Shown: positions 1 to 6,370, numbered from the stretch's first letter. The stretch is DNA of 6,370 nt from an uncultured Prevotella sp. (GCA_945614335.1 CALZAP010000086.1:1-6370), one strand, 5' to 3'. The notes: generated by a model not told the origin, from the letters alone. Made by a program: numbers and translations.

Positions 1-2173
1 GTATAAGACGCGCGACGGCAAGTACCGTAAGACAAACACCGACGCACAGTTCCGCCACTTCTCGAAAGATATTAAGGCCACGGCGGAGGACTACGAAAAA
101 GCCGACAGAAAGCGTGACGTGGTGACCATAGGAGGAAAGCAGTTTACGGGCAACATCATATCGCTCGAAGGCAAGACACAGACCATAGAAGGCGTGAGAA
201 ACTACTTCAAGACACTGGGTGAAAAATCGGCTACATGGGGTGAGACCCTTAACGACGACCAAAAGAATTTCACCTCGCTGATAGCAAAAGGAGGGGTTGA
301 AGCTACAATTGAAGTAAACAATGGTAACGCAAAGAAAATCAGTGATAAACTTATAGGCATATTCTTCGAAGACATAAGCTATGCCGCCGACGGAGGACTC
401 TATGCGGAAATGGTGCAGAACCGCGACTTCGAATACACACCGAAAGACCACAACGGCTGGCATGCCTTCACAGCTTGGCGACTGGCCTCTGGACGCAAGG
501 CGCAGATAGTGAACAGCCGACCGTTGGGAAAGCCTAACGCCAACGCACTGAGCATCGCTGCCGACACCCTCTACAACACGGGCTGGGACGGTATGGTGCT
601 GAAACGCGGAGAGAAATACCTCTTCAGCTTCTATGTGAACACGGCAGCAAAGAAACGCTTCGACGTGGCTGTGGTGGAAAACGGAAAGGTGGCTGCACAA
701 GCCACAATAAACGTGAAGCCCGCCGACAAAAAAGCCGCTGAACGACTGCACGACGGATGGCTGAAATATGAGGCTGAACTCGTGGCTACGGCCGACACCA
801 AGGCTGCCGAGCTGCGCATCGTTACCACCGGCAAGACAGAAGCACTGATAGACATGATAAGCCTCTTCCCGCAAAACACCTTCAAGGGACGAAAGAACGG
901 ACTGCGCAGAGACTTGGCGGAAACCATAGCCAACCTGCATCCGAAGTTCGTGCGCTTCCCCGGAGGCTGCATGAGCCATGGCGACGGACTTGAAAATATT
1001 TACCATTGGCAACATACCGTGGGACCGCTTTACGAGCGTACTCCCGACCGTAATATCTGGCACTATCACCAGACCCGCGGACTGGGGTTCTACGAGTATT
1101 TCCAGTTCTGTGAAGACATTGGCGCCGAGCCTCTGCCAGTGTTGGCAGCCGGAGTGCCTTGCCAAAACTCCTCACAAGACGCATGTGGATTCGGAGGACA
1201 GCAGGGAGGCATACCGATGGAAGACATGCCGGCATATATCGAGGAACTGATGAACATGATAGAATGGGCTAACGGCGATCCTGCCACCAACAAGTGGGCG
1301 AAGATGAGAGCCGACGCCGGACATCCCGAACCATTCAACCTGAAGTATATAGGAATAGGCAACGAGGACATCATATCCACCGTGTTTGAGGAGCGCTGCC
1401 TGATGATAAGCAAGGCCATACGCGAGCGTTATCCGGATATAAAGATATGTGGCACGGCAGGTCCTTTCCACACCCCTTCGTCAGACTATGTGGAGGGATG
1501 GAAGTTTGCAAAACAGCAGGGCGACCTCTTCTATATGATAGACGAACACTACTATGAGAGTGTGGGATGGTTTATCAACAACCAGGACTACTACGACAAC
1601 TACGACCGCAAGGCGCCGAAGGTTTACCTTGGTGAGTATGCCGCCCGCAGCAAGCGCGGCAACATCGACTGCGCCCTCTCCGAGGCTCTCCACCTTTGCG
1701 GCATAGAGCGCAACGGCGACATCGTGGAGATGACTTCCTACGCACCAATGCTCTGTCACCTGAAGCACCAGAACTGGAATCCCGACATGATATATTTCGA
1801 CAACGAGACCATCGAGCTCACCCCGAGCTACGAGACCCAGCGCCTCTTCTCGAAATATTCCGGCGACCGCCTCTTGGCGTCGGGTGTGACCATAGAGGGC
1901 GAGGACAACAGCGTGACGAAGCGAGTGGCAGCCACCATCGTGGAGGACTCTGCCTCGGGCAAGAGATATCTGAAGGTGGTGAATGTGCTGCCAGTGCCGC
2001 TCACTCTCACCGTAAAGGCTCCCGCACTCAAAGCCAACTGTCCCACAGAGGGCTTCAGCGGCAAACCGTCGCAGGAAAGGGTGAAAGTGGCTACGGGAGT
2101 GAAAGGCAAAATAAATGGCGGCAACCTGCTGCTGCAGATTCCGCCATATTCACTCGAAGTAGTGGAGTTGTAA
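1..2173 (+). CDS. Alpha-L-arabinofuranosidase, glycoside hydrolase family 51 (5' end outside window)
   Basis: GH51 enzymes remove terminal alpha-L-arabinofuranosyl groups from arabinoxylan, arabinan or their oligosaccharides by a retaining mechanism. The frame is open from the first codon at position 2, giving 723 visible residues before TAA at 2171-2173. GTG at 119 is in frame but has no sign of being the start, so the gene begins upstream. Counting from position 2: residues 1-94 are an extra N-terminal segment; about 118-144 hold the conserved 'IGIFFEDISYAADGG' entry to GH51; about 145-289 fit the CBM4/9-like carbohydrate-binding module typical of this subgroup; 'FVRFPGG' (316-322) opens the catalytic barrel. 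The acid/base is Glu455 in 'IGIGNED' and the nucleophile Glu545 in 'YLGEYAA'; both are present. About 613-723 form the C-terminal beta domain. Any signal peptide lies outside the window, so export is inferred. Family assignment is secure; exact substrate is not. Confidence 0.95.
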   Translation, partial: YKTRDGKYRKTNTDAQFRHFSKDIKATAEDYEKADRKRDVVTIGGKQFTGNIISLEGKTQTIEGVRNYFKTLGEKSATWGETLNDDQKNFTSLIAKGGVEATIEVNNGNAKKISDKLIGIFFEDISYAADGGLYAEMVQNRDFEYTPKDHNGWHAFTAWRLASGRKAQIVNSRPLGKPNANALSIAADTLYNTGWDGMVLKRGEKYLFSFYVNTAAKKRFDVAVVENGKVAAQATINVKPADKKAAERLHDGWLKYEAELVATADTKAAELRIVTTGKTEALIDMISLFPQNTFKGRKNGLRRDLAETIANLHPKFVRFPGGCMSHGDGLENIYHWQHTVGPLYERTPDRNIWHYHQTRGLGFYEYFQFCEDIGAEPLPVLAAGVPCQNSSQDACGFGGQQGGIPMEDMPAYIEELMNMIEWANGDPATNKWAKMRADAGHPEPFNLKYIGIGNEDIISTVFEERCLMISKAIRERYPDIKICGTAGPFHTPSSDYVEGWKFAKQQGDLFYMIDEHYYESVGWFINNQDYYDNYDRKAPKVYLGEYAARSKRGNIDCALSEALHLCGIERNGDIVEMTSYAPMLCHLKHQNWNPDMIYFDNETIELTPSYETQRLFSKYSGDRLLASGVTIEGEDNSVTKRVAATIVEDSASGKRYLKVVNVLPVPLTLTVKAPALKANCPTEGFSGKPSQERVKVATGVKGKINGGNLLLQIPPYSLEVVEL

Positions 2174-3082
2174 TTACTTAACCGCTTCCACCGTATATCC
2201 CGCATTCTTCAGAAGCTGGAGAACGCCGTCGTCGCCGGGAAGGTGACCGGCACCCACGTGGAACAAGGTGGAGTGGGCTGACATAAAGGATGGCATCTTT
2301 GTAAGCCAGTCGCGGTTGCGATTGCCGAAGATGTCATCTTTTTCTTTTGGCGTGGAGTCACACTGGTCGTTGGTCTTCTCGTCGAGCAGGGTCTTCAGTC
2401 CGAGAAGGTCGAGGGCGTAGTAGGCCTTTATCATGCGGTCCACCATCAGGTCGTTGTATTCCTGGTTGTCCACGAGACACATCAGCAGTTGCTTCTGGCG
2501 TTCGAGCGACTTGCCCTTGTAGAGAGTGTTTATTTGGAAGTCGAGGGTTTCCAGGCCCACCACGGGCTTCTGCTTCTCAGCAGCATAGAGCTGGAAAGCG
2601 TTGTCGAGAAGGTCCTGGGGGTTGAATCCCGGCAGCTTCTTCACTATCGACACGAGAGAGAGTTGCTGGCTGAGGGCGGAAGGTGTGAACTTGCCCATCT
2701 GCTGCATTATCATCGGGTTGTTGAAGTCCACGGTAAGAAGCGATGTCATGTAGGCGTTGAGACGTTTCATCTCGTCTTCTGTCAGCAGGTCCTTGATGGT
2801 CTTGTCGCCTTCGATCATCATGGCCGCCATCATTTTCTGTACGTTCTCAGGCGAGGTCATGTCTTTCATCTCCAGTTCGCCGCACACCTGTTCCGACGCG
2901 TCCATGGCAGCGCGTAGTCCCGGTATGGAGTCGATGAACGACGATGAAGCCACGTGGAATGTGCCCACGATGTAAGAAGGTTTCTGAAGGTCTTTGCCAC
3001 TGATTTTGTAAAGCAGTTGAGCGTTGATGCCGAGTATGTTCATTGTGAACATGATGGCAGTAAAAGCAATTTTTCTAAACAT
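2174..3082 (-). CDS. Exported TraB/GumN-family protein (putative TIKI-like metal-dependent peptidase fold)
   Basis: The 302-residue product starts with a signal peptide (basic 'MFRK', hydrophobic stretch, likely cut after Ala21 in 'INA|Q'), so it is probably periplasmic. The mature start 'LLYKISGKDLQKPSYIVGTFH' region is the standard opening of TraB/GumN proteins. Two GxxH motifs, G40-T-F-H43 and G277-A-G-H280, plus acidic residues at 69-71 ('ELE') and Glu178 in 'VVGLET', match the metal-site pattern described for the TIKI/TraB/EreA-like superfamily. 'RNRDWL' (255-260) and the ending 'GDDGVLQLLKNAGYTV' are also family hallmarks. All key residues appear intact, and the length fits the roughly 280-300 residues usual in the family. 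It is the last gene of the sigma-factor operon, 21 bases after the membrane-protein gene. Substrate and activity are unknown for most bacterial members; peptidase activity is inference from fold. Confidence 0.9.
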   Translation of the reverse strand: MFRKIAFTAIMFTMNILGINAQLLYKISGKDLQKPSYIVGTFHVASSSFIDSIPGLRAAMDASEQVCGELEMKDMTSPENVQKMMAAMMIEGDKTIKDLLTEDEMKRLNAYMTSLLTVDFNNPMIMQQMGKFTPSALSQQLSLVSIVKKLPGFNPQDLLDNAFQLYAAEKQKPVVGLETLDFQINTLYKGKSLERQKQLLMCLVDNQEYNDLMVDRMIKAYYALDLLGLKTLLDEKTNDQCDSTPKEKDDIFGNRNRDWLTKMPSFMSAHSTLFHVGAGHLPGDDGVLQLLKNAGYTVEAVK

Positions 3083-3103
3083 AATTGTATTTATTTAAAG
3101 TGA

Positions 3104-3703
3104 TTAAAATTCTTCTTTTGTGAGTTCACGTATTTGCTGGATGAGCGAGTCGTTGGTGCGGTTCATCTTCACCAGTATGGAAAGACCAATGCCCAGTCCA
3201 ATCACTCCTCCGACAACCATTCCGATGTTCATGGCAGTGCTCATGACCTCGTCGGTCTCGGCAGAAATGCAGAAGCCGTACCAGATGAACAGTGCCACTG
3301 CTATCGGCAGACTCACGGCCACCTGTATCCAGCGCAGTTTCTTCATTCGGATGAGCTTGTGGCCCGTGGCGACGAGGTTTTCGGCGAGCCAGTCGTTTTC
3401 CGACGTGTGGTTCAGGTAGAAGTCGAGCACTATGTCTGCCACCATGAGCAGCAGTATGCACACCATCGGTGCCCATGGCATGCCGGGAATCATGAGTTTT
3501 AGTCCCACGAACGACAGTGCGCATAGCGGAAGCAGTGCCAAGAGTTCAAACCAGATGTATTTCATTATCCACGACATCTTGTTTGACATGGCGTTGCGCA
3601 GCAGGCTGTCGTTGACTATGGTTTGCTCGTCGAGCTTATTTTTCAAAATTTGGAGCTGTGAGCGCATTGTCTCGAGCTCGTTGACGTTTTCATTGTTTGT
3701 CAT
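3104..3703 (-). CDS. Four-helix inner-membrane protein with cytoplasmic coiled-coil ends, operon partner of the sigma factor
   Basis: This 199-residue protein is not a family I can name with certainty. Residues about 6-35 are charged and heptad-like ('LETMRSQLQILKNKLDEQ') and should form a short coiled coil. Four hydrophobic segments follow at about 49-70, 76-97, 125-145 and 156-178, as two hairpins joined by a polar stretch (98-124, with 'RMKKLR' before helix 3). The last 20 residues are again charged and helical. An even number of helices puts both ends on the same side; the basic flanks suggest the cytoplasm. Helix 4 is glycine-rich (G161, G165, G166, G169, G171, G173), which suggests tight helix packing. 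No signal peptide or zinc-binding anti-sigma motif is visible. Its place directly after an ECF sigma gene (26 bases) makes a role in holding or releasing that sigma factor plausible but unproven. ATG at 3703 was chosen because it leaves a sensible short gap and the coiled coil intact. Confidence 0.85.
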   Translation of the reverse strand: MTNNENVNELETMRSQLQILKNKLDEQTIVNDSLLRNAMSNKMSWIMKYIWFELLALLPLCALSFVGLKLMIPGMPWAPMVCILLLMVADIVLDFYLNHTSENDWLAENLVATGHKLIRMKKLRWIQVAVSLPIAVALFIWYGFCISAETDEVMSTAMNIGMVVGGVIGLGIGLSILVKMNRTNDSLIQQIRELTKEEF

Positions 3704-3729
3704 GCTTTTTATATATTAATAAGGTATTT

Positions 3730-4206
3730 TTAATTCATGTTTTTTAATTGTTCACGTATTCGTACGAGTTTCACCGAGACGTTTTTAGCCGAAATGCCCA
3801 CTATCTCACCAATCTCGTCGTATGGTATTCCTTCGAGCCAAAGCAGTATGATGGCGCGGTCGAAGAATCCGAGTTTGTTGATGCGCTTGTAGAGCTGTTT
3901 CACCTGCAGCGTGTCGGAGTCGTTGTCCTCGTAGAGGTTGATGTCCATCGTCAACGAGTCTTTCTTCCGGCGTTGTTTCTTTTTCCGGTCGAGTGTGATG
4001 CAGGTGTTCAGGCTCACGCGGTAGACCCAGGTCTTAATGTCGCTGCGACCTTCGAAGGAGCCGAAACCCTTCCATAGCTTCACGAGTATTTCCTGAAACA
4101 GGTCGCTTACCTCGTCGTTGTCTTTTGAGAACATGTAGCACACTGTATATATGGTGGACTTGTGTTCCCTTACAAACTGGGCAAATTGTTGTTCACTTAC
4201 TTGCAT
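3730..4206 (-). CDS. RNA polymerase sigma factor, sigma-70 family, ECF type
   Basis: The 158-residue product directs RNA polymerase to a specific set of promoters. It has only sigma regions 2 and 4, the ECF layout. Region 2 spans about residues 10-77: 'DLFQEILVKLW' (35-45) is the core-binding helix 2.2 and 'TWVYRVSLNTC' (59-69) is the -10-recognition part. A basic, variable linker follows ('RKKKQRRKK' at 74-82, then an acidic patch 'EDNDSD'). Region 4 is about 104-155, with the -35-binding helix-turn-helix in 'IPYDEIGEIVGISAKNVSVK' (127-146). Length is normal to slightly short for the family. It heads a three-gene operon with a membrane protein and an exported TraB-family protein. The start ATG at 4206 is preceded by an A-rich leader with no Shine-Dalgarno sequence, as is usual in Bacteroidetes. 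The regulon cannot be read from the sequence. Confidence 0.95.
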   Translation of the reverse strand: MQVSEQQFAQFVREHKSTIYTVCYMFSKDNDEVSDLFQEILVKLWKGFGSFEGRSDIKTWVYRVSLNTCITLDRKKKQRRKKDSLTMDINLYEDNDSDTLQVKQLYKRINKLGFFDRAIILLWLEGIPYDEIGEIVGISAKNVSVKLVRIREQLKNMN

Positions 4207-4297
4207 TTTGTAGTTGCGTATTGTTTATTTTCGATTGTTTGACTTGCTTATGGCTGAAATAACTACAGCAAAAAGCGAAAATTTTCTCATTTTTCTG

Positions 4298-4305
4298 CAA
4301 AAGTA
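4298..4305 (-). promoter_or_regulatory. Candidate -7 element of the sigma-factor operon promoter
   Basis: Read on the minus strand this is TACTTTTG, a full match to the Bacteroidetes -7 consensus TAnnTTTG, followed by C. Transcription would start near 4290, giving a leader of about 85 bases before the sigma ATG. The expected -33 TTTG, 19-21 bases upstream (about 4325-4330), is absent; an inverted repeat occupies that place. The promoter may therefore be weak on its own or depend on a regulator. Confidence 0.5.
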
Positions 4306-4321
4306 GTCATTTTTTATTCTT

Positions 4322-4339
4322 TAAGCCTCTTTTGGCTTA
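4322..4339. promoter_or_regulatory. Perfect 6+6 inverted repeat (TAAGCC / GGCTTA), candidate operator or terminator-like hairpin
   Basis: TAAGCC (4322-4327) and GGCTTA (4334-4339) are perfect reverse complements around the six-base loop TCTTTT. On the minus strand the left arm falls where the sigma operon's -33 element should be, which suits an operator. Read on the plus strand it is followed by one C and seven Ts, resembling an intrinsic terminator, but no plus-strand gene ends here; it could only stop transcription entering the pheT promoter region from the left. Which reading is right cannot be settled from sequence. Confidence 0.4.
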
Positions 4340-4341
4340 CT

Positions 4342-4365
4342 TTTTTTCATTTTTTCAATATTTCA
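4342..4365 (+). repeat. Three tandem T-rich octamers in the divergent control region
   Basis: TTTTTTCA occurs twice without a gap (4342-4349, 4350-4357) and is followed by the related ATATTTCA (4358-4365). The block lies about 20 bases upstream of the pheT -33 element, where A/T tracts can act as an UP-like element or bend DNA. The 8-base period is not helical phasing, and the base composition is so biased that chance or slippage is possible. Confidence 0.35.
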
Positions 4366-4384
4366 AAAGAAAGGAGAGAAAAAA

Positions 4385-4416
4385 TTTGCATAAATGACGA
4401 AAATTTATTATTTTTG
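4385..4416 (+). promoter_or_regulatory. Primary-sigma promoter of pheT (TTTG -33, TATTTTTG -7)
   Basis: TTTG at 4385-4388, exactly 20 bases, then TATTTTTG at 4409-4416, followed by C. This fits the known Bacteroidetes promoter consensus (TTTG, 19-21 bases, TAnnTTTG) without a mismatch. Transcription would begin near 4420-4424, leaving a short leader of about 26-30 bases with no room for an attenuator and no Shine-Dalgarno sequence. The match is seen directly; activity is inferred. Confidence 0.75.
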
Positions 4417-4449
4417 CGCCGAATTTTGAAGACATAAATAACATATATA

Positions 4450-6370
4450 ATGAATATTTCATACAAATGGTTGAAAGAATACGTTGATTTCAACCTTACA
4501 CCACAGGAAGTGTGTGACGCACTCACTTCTACGGGTCTCGAAGTGGGAGCCCTTGAAGAAGTGCAAAGCATAAAGGGAGGTCTCAAAGGTTTGTACGTAG
4601 GTAAGGTGCTTACTTGCGAACTGCATCCGAACTCAGACCACCTGCACGTCACAACAGTAGACTTAGGTCATGAAAATCCTTCACAAATCGTGTGCGGGGC
4701 CCCAAATGTGGCTGCCGGACAGAAAGTGATTGTGGCTGACTTAGGATGCGTGCTGTACGACGGCGACAAGGAATTTGTGATTAAGAAGTCGAAACTACGC
4801 GGGGTGGAAAGCTGCGGAATGATTTGCGCTGAAGACGAAATCGGAGTGGGGACAAGCCACGACGGAATAATAGTGCTACCTGAGGAGGCCGTGGTAGGAA
4901 CACCAGCCGCCGAGTACTACAACCTCGAGAGCGACTGGCTCATAGAGGTTGACATCACAGCCAACCGCTCCGACGCCCTCTCACACTGGGGAGTTGCGCG
5001 CGACCTTTACGCATGGCTGAAACAGAACGGCTACGAGACAAGCCTCCACCGCCCGGATTGCGAGGCATTCTGCGTGGACAACCACGACCTTGAGGTGGAC
5101 GTGGAGATAGAAAACACAGAGGCATGCCGTAGGTATGCTTGCGTGAGCGTGACTGGATGTGAGGTGAAGGAAAGCCCAGAGTGGCTGCAGAACAAGCTGC
5201 GTGTCATCGGCCTGCGTCCTATCAACAACATCGTTGACATTACTAATTATATAATGATGGCCTACGGACAGCCCATGCACTGCTTCGACGCCGACATGGT
5301 GAAGGGGCACAAAATTGTGGTTCGCACACAGCCTGAGGGCACAAAGTTTGTAACCCTCGACGGCGTGGAGCACACTCTCGGCACACACGACCTCAGCATC
5401 TGCAACGCCGAGGAACCGATGTGTATTGCAGGTGTGTTTGGCGGTAAGGGTAGCGGCACTTACGAGACTACCACCAACGTGGTGCTTGAAAGCGCTTATT
5501 TCCATCCGACATGGATAAGAAAAAGTGCACGACGTCACGGACTCAGCACCGACTCCTCGTTCCGTTTTGAACGTGGTGTTGACCCCAACGCAACCATATA
5601 TGCACTGAAGCAGGCTGCCATACTCTGTAAGGAACTGGCTGGAGGAAAGGTGTCGATGGAGATTCGCGACGAATATCCTAACCCTATCGAAAACGCAAAG
5701 GTGAGACTGGAGTACAACTATGTTAACACACTCATTGGCAAGGTACTGGAACCAGATACGATAAAGAGCATCTGCCAGTCGTTGGAGATGACCATCACGG
5801 CTGAGGACGCACAGGGACTCGACATTGAAGTGCCGGCATACAGGGTTGACGTGCAGCGTCCATGCGACGTGGTGGAAGACATTCTGCGCATCTACGGCTA
5901 CAACAACATCGAGATACCTACACAGCTGAAGAGCTGTCTCGTCATAAAGGGCGATGAGGACAAGAAGCACAAGCTCGCCAACCTCGTGAGCGAACAGCTC
6001 GTGGGAAGCGGCTTCAACGAAATACTTAACAACTCGCTCACCCGCGGTGCATATTACGAAAACCGCAACGAGTGGCCTGCCGACAACTCAGTGAAAATCA
6101 TGAACCCGCTGAGCTCAGACCTCTGCGTGATGAGACAGACACTGCTATTCGGCGGACTTGAAAGCATAGAACACAACGCCAAGCGCAAGAACGGCAACCT
6201 CAGGTTCTTTGAGTTCGGAAACGTATACCGTTTCGACTCGGAGAGACAGAACGACGAAAACCCGATGGCAGCATACAACGAGCAGAACCACCTGGCACTA
6301 TGGGTGACAGGAAAGCGTGTGGAAGGCTCATGGGCACATGCCGACGAAGACAGCTCTTTCTACGAACTGG
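4450..6370 (+). CDS. pheT: Phenylalanine--tRNA ligase beta subunit (3' end outside window)
   Basis: PheT pairs with PheS in a cytoplasmic alpha2-beta2 enzyme that charges tRNA-Phe; the beta subunit binds tRNA and edits mischarged Tyr-tRNA-Phe. The frame runs from ATG at 4450 to the window edge, giving 640 codons of roughly 820 expected. The start 'MNISYKWLKEYVDF' is typical. Residues about 42-155 form the OB-fold tRNA-binding domain ('GKVL', 'HPNSDHL', 'IVCGAPN'). About 220-390 are the B3/B4 editing domain ('IVDITNYI' at 261-268, 'CIAGVFGG', 'VVLESAYF' with Glu347 as the likely editing-site acid, 'FRFERGV' at 371-377). About 416-490 are B5 ('VPAYRVDVQRPCDVVEDILR', with acidic metal-site residues). 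The class II core-like domain starts near 495 and is cut by the edge; the anticodon-binding FDX-ACB domain is not in view. No pheS is adjacent on the left, where a divergent operon sits. No frameshift or missing motif was seen. Confidence 0.97.
   Translation, partial: MNISYKWLKEYVDFNLTPQEVCDALTSTGLEVGALEEVQSIKGGLKGLYVGKVLTCELHPNSDHLHVTTVDLGHENPSQIVCGAPNVAAGQKVIVADLGCVLYDGDKEFVIKKSKLRGVESCGMICAEDEIGVGTSHDGIIVLPEEAVVGTPAAEYYNLESDWLIEVDITANRSDALSHWGVARDLYAWLKQNGYETSLHRPDCEAFCVDNHDLEVDVEIENTEACRRYACVSVTGCEVKESPEWLQNKLRVIGLRPINNIVDITNYIMMAYGQPMHCFDADMVKGHKIVVRTQPEGTKFVTLDGVEHTLGTHDLSICNAEEPMCIAGVFGGKGSGTYETTTNVVLESAYFHPTWIRKSARRHGLSTDSSFRFERGVDPNATIYALKQAAILCKELAGGKVSMEIRDEYPNPIENAKVRLEYNYVNTLIGKVLEPDTIKSICQSLEMTITAEDAQGLDIEVPAYRVDVQRPCDVVEDILRIYGYNNIEIPTQLKSCLVIKGDEDKKHKLANLVSEQLVGSGFNEILNNSLTRGAYYENRNEWPADNSVKIMNPLSSDLCVMRQTLLFGGLESIEHNAKRKNGNLRFFEFGNVYRFDSERQNDENPMAAYNEQNHLALWVTGKRVEGSWAHADEDSSFYEL

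Larger units (their letters stand above)
4207..4449. other. Divergent intergenic control region between the sigma operon and pheT
   Basis: These 243 bases are strongly A/T-rich, in contrast to the flanking coding DNA, and contain no supportable gene. They carry the promoter signals for both directions, an inverted repeat and tandem octamers (listed separately). Nothing resembling a T-box, riboswitch, tRNA or small RNA gene was recognised on either strand. Confidence 0.8.

Noticed and set aside
119..121. GTG at 119 as the start of the arabinofuranosidase.
   Set aside because: The frame stays open with protein-like sequence to the window edge, and no leader or promoter is visible before it; the GTG is an internal Val.
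1364..1369. Asp after the acid/base Glu ('GNED') where many GH51 enzymes have Asn or Gln.
   Set aside because: The catalytic Asn-Glu pair is intact, and 'GNED' is, to my recollection, the common form in the Bacteroidetes subgroup, so it is not a defect.
1696..2917. Several plus- and minus-strand open frames of 90-160 codons overlapping the arabinofuranosidase and TraB genes.
   Set aside because: They are low-complexity, Arg/Ser/His-rich translations in the wrong frame or strand of well-supported genes.
3126..3524. Overlapping 122- and 132-codon frames within the membrane-protein gene.
   Set aside because: Both are shifted frames of the hydrophobic gene, rich in His and Arg, with no start context; the 199-residue frame has clear helices and operon spacing.
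4394..4429. An 11-codon frame (ATG at 4394) preceded by the Shine-Dalgarno-like AAGGAGAG near 4371.
   Set aside because: It overlaps the pheT promoter and would lie mostly upstream of the expected transcript start; Bacteroidetes rarely rely on such sites and the spacing is too long.
4981..5970. A 329-codon open frame antisense to pheT.
   Set aside because: Its translation is rich in His, Val and Cys with no recognisable motif, and it lies opposite a highly conserved pheT frame. It is a by-product of pheT codon usage.

Overview
The window looks like a chromosomal segment from a member of the Bacteroidales, most likely a Prevotella- or Bacteroides-like gut or rumen bacterium. Four things point there. 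The gene starts have no Shine-Dalgarno sequences and are preceded by A/T-rich leaders. The intergenic promoter elements fit the Bacteroidetes primary sigma consensus (TTTG, about 20 bases, TAnnTTTG). Balanced-GC coding sequence is set against very A/T-rich spacers. A GH51 arabinofuranosidase of the gut-Bacteroidetes type is present. The species call is an inference; no marker gene was compared.

Layout, left to right. (1) Positions 1-2173, plus strand: the 3' part of a large alpha-L-arabinofuranosidase gene (GH51), open through the left edge, with carbohydrate-binding, catalytic and C-terminal beta domains. Ahead of the GH51 fold is an extra segment that may be the end of a second (GH43-like propeller) module. 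(2) Positions 4206 down to 2174, minus strand: a compact three-gene operon. It reads an ECF-type sigma factor, then a four-helix membrane protein with cytoplasmic coiled-coil ends, then a secreted TraB/GumN-family protein. Gaps between the genes are only 26 and 21 bases. Its last stop codon directly abuts the stop codon of the arabinofuranosidase gene, so the convergent genes have no spacer. (3) Positions 4207-4449: a 243-base A/T-rich divergent control region. It carries a strong consensus promoter for pheT, a good -7 element for the sigma operon, a perfect 6+6 inverted repeat where that promoter's -33 element should be, and tandem T-rich octamers. (4) Positions 4450-6370, plus strand: the first 640 codons of pheT (phenylalanyl-tRNA synthetase beta subunit), which runs off the right edge.

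How the genes relate: the arabinofuranosidase (degradation of plant arabinoxylan or arabinan) and pheT (translation) are not functionally linked to the operon between them. The sigma / membrane protein / exported TraB set is the only accessory-looking unit. It is plausibly an envelope-signalling module in which the membrane protein controls the sigma factor and the TraB protein acts in the periplasm, but this is inferred from order and topology only. No RNA genes, mobile elements, CRISPR arrays or clear pseudogenes were seen.
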